36,454 bases of DNA from CAYSHJ01 sp964589725 (GTDB lineage: Bacteria; Planctomycetota; Planctomycetia; Planctomycetales; Planctomycetaceae). The notes beneath the pieces are model-generated. The model did not search any database. It was not told the origin of the DNA and was given only the letters and a program-made list of their open reading frames with translations. Numbering within the stretch: position 1 is the first letter of the stretch; the number at the start of each line of letters is the position of its first letter. The stretch is from positions 1 through 36,454 of the forward strand of contig CAZPUJ010000249.1 of assembly GCA_964589725.1 (NCBI GenBank). Reading direction: 5' to 3'. Position numbers and translations under genes: made by a program. Shown here piece after piece: positions 35,210 to 36,454 of the stretch.

Positions 35210-35766
35210 GTTCCCAACAGGCTGTGCAACGACTTCAATCCTCGAAATAACAATCCCGCTACGGCGGCTTCGGTTTTGCCCATTTCCTTCGCGACCTCGG
35301 CCAGGCTGAGTTCCTGCAAGTGGTGCAACACGATCGCCTCACGCTGCGCTTCGGGAAGCTCGGCGATGACCTCGGATAGCCGCAGCACTTCTTCTTGCTT
35401 GACGGCTCGTTGGCTGGGAGACGACTGCACGTCGGCCAGCCACGAGTTGGTGCGTGAGAACGATTGGTCGATCTCCGCATCCAGCGAGCGTTCGCGGCGG
35501 ACGTCGCGCTTGTCCCGCTGCTGGTTGCGCACGGCATCGGCCAGATGATTCTTCAAAATCTGACGCAGCCAACCGGCCAACTCGGCGTCGCTGGAACCGC
35601 GAAACTGATCTTGCTTGGCGAACGCATCCATCAGCGTCTGCTGCACGATGTCCGAGGAATCCAGCTTCGCCCGCTGTCGTGGGTTCAAATGCGTGCGAGC
35701 CAACAAACTCAGATACGGCCGAAACCGTTCGAGCGTCTGATCCTGATCGGAGTGAGAATGGCTCAT
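35206..35766 (-). CDS. ECF-type RNA polymerase sigma factor, planctomycete class
   Basis: 186 residues. Region 2 is at residues 15-90 (LDSSDIVQQTLMDAFAKQDQF, then LAGWLRQILKNHLADAVR) and region 4 at about 120-180 (LPEAQREAIVLHHLQELSLAEVAKEMGKTEAAVAGLLFRGLK, given here as its span), with the helix-turn-helix at the end. No anti-sigma gene is adjacent; instead the downstream gene encodes the large Ser/Thr kinase, and in planctomycetes such sigma-kinase pairs are common, suggesting control by phosphorylation. The stop codon is created by a palindromic repeat (GGAACGTAGC). Confidence 0.93.
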   Translation of the reverse strand: MSHSHSDQDQTLERFRPYLSLLARTHLNPRQRAKLDSSDIVQQTLMDAFAKQDQFRGSSDAELAGWLRQILKNHLADAVRNQQRDKRDVRRERSLDAEIDQSFSRTNSWLADVQSSPSQRAVKQEEVLRLSEVIAELPEAQREAIVLHHLQELSLAEVAKEMGKTEAAVAGLLFRGLKSLHSLLGT

Positions 35767-35850
35767 CGCAGCTTCGCAACAATTGGCTTCAGAAGACGTG
35801 ACGAAAGGACTGTGACTCTACCAATCGCCCGTCTGCCGGGAAGCCTGCCG

Positions 35851-36330
35851 TCACTTCGCAGCTCGCGCGCGGACGAACTCCAGAACTTCCTGGCTGTCCT
35901 TCACGGGAGAAACCTCGGTGTCTCGGTAGATGACTCGGCCCTCTTGGCTGATGACGAAAGTCCATCGCGGCGCAGTCACGCTTCGCGAGACTTTGACCGC
36001 TCGGCCTTCGGCATCCACGATCCTCTGGCCATCTTCATCAGCGATCATTGCCTTGCCGCCCGTTCGCAACGGCACGCCGAACTTTCGAGCGACGTCGCCG
36101 TCGCCATCCGACAGCAACGAGAAGTTCAGCTTGTGAGTGGATTGAAACAGTCGATGAGCTTCGACGGCGTCGCCGCTGATGCCGACGACTTCCACACCGT
36201 GGTCACTCAACTCCCGCAGGCGGTCCCGATAGCGCACGGCCTGCCGAGTGCAACAGAACGAGAAATCGCTGGGATAAAAATAGACGACGAGCGTCCGTTT
36301 GCCGACGTGATCCCGGGGCGCACGACGCAC
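35851..36330 (-). CDS. Peroxiredoxin (BCP/AhpC type), 5' end damaged or missing
   Basis: About 160 residues of a thiol peroxidase: HVGKRTLVVYFYPSDFSFCCT, with the second Cys in the peroxidatic position, GVEVVGISGDAVEAHRLF, ARKFGVPLRTGGKA, and RWTFVISQEGRVIY near the end. The usual opening (G-D-x-A-P-x-F) is absent: upstream of DHVGKRT the frame stays open to the window edge but reads as unrelated Pro/Thr/Ser-rich residues. The only in-frame starts near 36330 are GTG codons without a ribosome site. It is probably a 5'-truncated gene, possibly through rearrangement at about 36330-36345. Confidence 0.65.
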   Translation of the reverse strand: MRRAPRDHVGKRTLVVYFYPSDFSFCCTRQAVRYRDRLRELSDHGVEVVGISGDAVEAHRLFQSTHKLNFSLLSDGDGDVARKFGVPLRTGGKAMIADEDGQRIVDAEGRAVKVSRSVTAPRWTFVISQEGRVIYRDTEVSPVKDSQEVLEFVRARAAK

Positions 36331-36343
36331 TTTGTGAATTTGG

Positions 36344-36454
36344 TTAGGCGATGACTTGAGTGAGTCGGTTGTAGTTTCTGGTGCCGGTGGCGTGTTGTGG
36401 TCGTTGGAGCCAGAACGTGTCGAGGGGGGCGGTGTCGCAGAGTTGATCGGCTCG
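36344..36454 (-). CDS. C-terminal end of an unidentified gene (runs off the window)
   Basis: A frame entering from the window edge gives 36 residues, beginning RADQLCDTAPLDTFWLQRPQ and ending in NRLTQVIA, then TAA. Composition is more protein-like than the overlapping peroxiredoxin-frame extension. I do not recognise the family. If real, its end abuts the damaged 5' end of the peroxiredoxin gene. Confidence 0.4.
   Translation of the reverse strand, partial: RADQLCDTAPLDTFWLQRPQHATGTRNYNRLTQVIA

Overview
The window reads as a high-GC member of the Planctomycetota. Supporting signs are a DUF1501 protein with a Tat-like leader, a giant Ser/Thr kinase fused to WD40 and PQQ-type propellers next to a planctomycete-style ECF sigma factor, a Trp-rich one-helix membrane protein, and intergenic DNA full of short palindromic repeats. 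The respiratory gene content (NxrB-type iron-sulfur subunit, octaheme HAO-like cytochrome, Rieske/cytochrome b modules, NapAB) recalls anammox planctomycetes and nitrite oxidisers, but no hydrazine synthase is seen and the lineage cannot be fixed from this window.

Layout. 1-2459 (+): an NxrB/NarH-type iron-sulfur subunit and a TorD-family chaperone, each preceded by a copy of a 110-bp multi-hairpin repeat. 2580-5458 (-): csrA, a possible small ORF, a protoglobin-coupled histidine kinase, a receiver-domain remnant and a K+ channel, joined by ATGA overlaps. 6039-9421 (+): a tandem-receiver protein, a REC-histidine kinase and a monoheme cytochrome. 9413-10550 (-): a VIT1/CCC1 remnant and a membrane-anchored Cys-cluster (YkgJ-like) protein. 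10838-21355 (+): a 10.5-kb respiratory cluster made of Rieske 1, cytochrome b with two C-terminal heme c domains, a cytochrome c'-like protein, a Tll0287-like heme protein, Rieske 2, cytochrome b 2, an octaheme HAO-like cytochrome, NapA and a tetraheme NapB. 21372-26130 (-): a BON protein, a small membrane protein, rpoD and dnaG. 26564-28018 (+): DUF1501. 28033-36454 (mostly -): a truncated peroxiredoxin, a transposase-like protein with two Y1 domains inside a REP array, the kinase, the ECF sigma factor, a second 5'-damaged peroxiredoxin and the end of an unknown gene.

How it may work. The two Rieske/cytochrome b modules probably move electrons between the quinone pool and periplasmic c-type cytochromes. 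The HAO-like protein would exchange electrons with hydroxylamine, NO or nitrite, NapAB would reduce nitrate to nitrite, and the NxrB-type subunit (its catalytic partner would lie upstream of the window) would interconvert nitrite and nitrate or act on a related oxyanion. The heme-globin kinase and tandem-receiver proteins could supply gas or redox sensing. These links are inferred from gene neighbourhood.

The most unusual features are the combined nitrogen-redox gene set, a two-domain REP transposase in which each half appears to have lost the opposite part of the active site, palindromic repeats that supply stop codons or sit in frame inside genes (napB leader, kinase between HRD and DFG), and a small element nested inside another palindrome.
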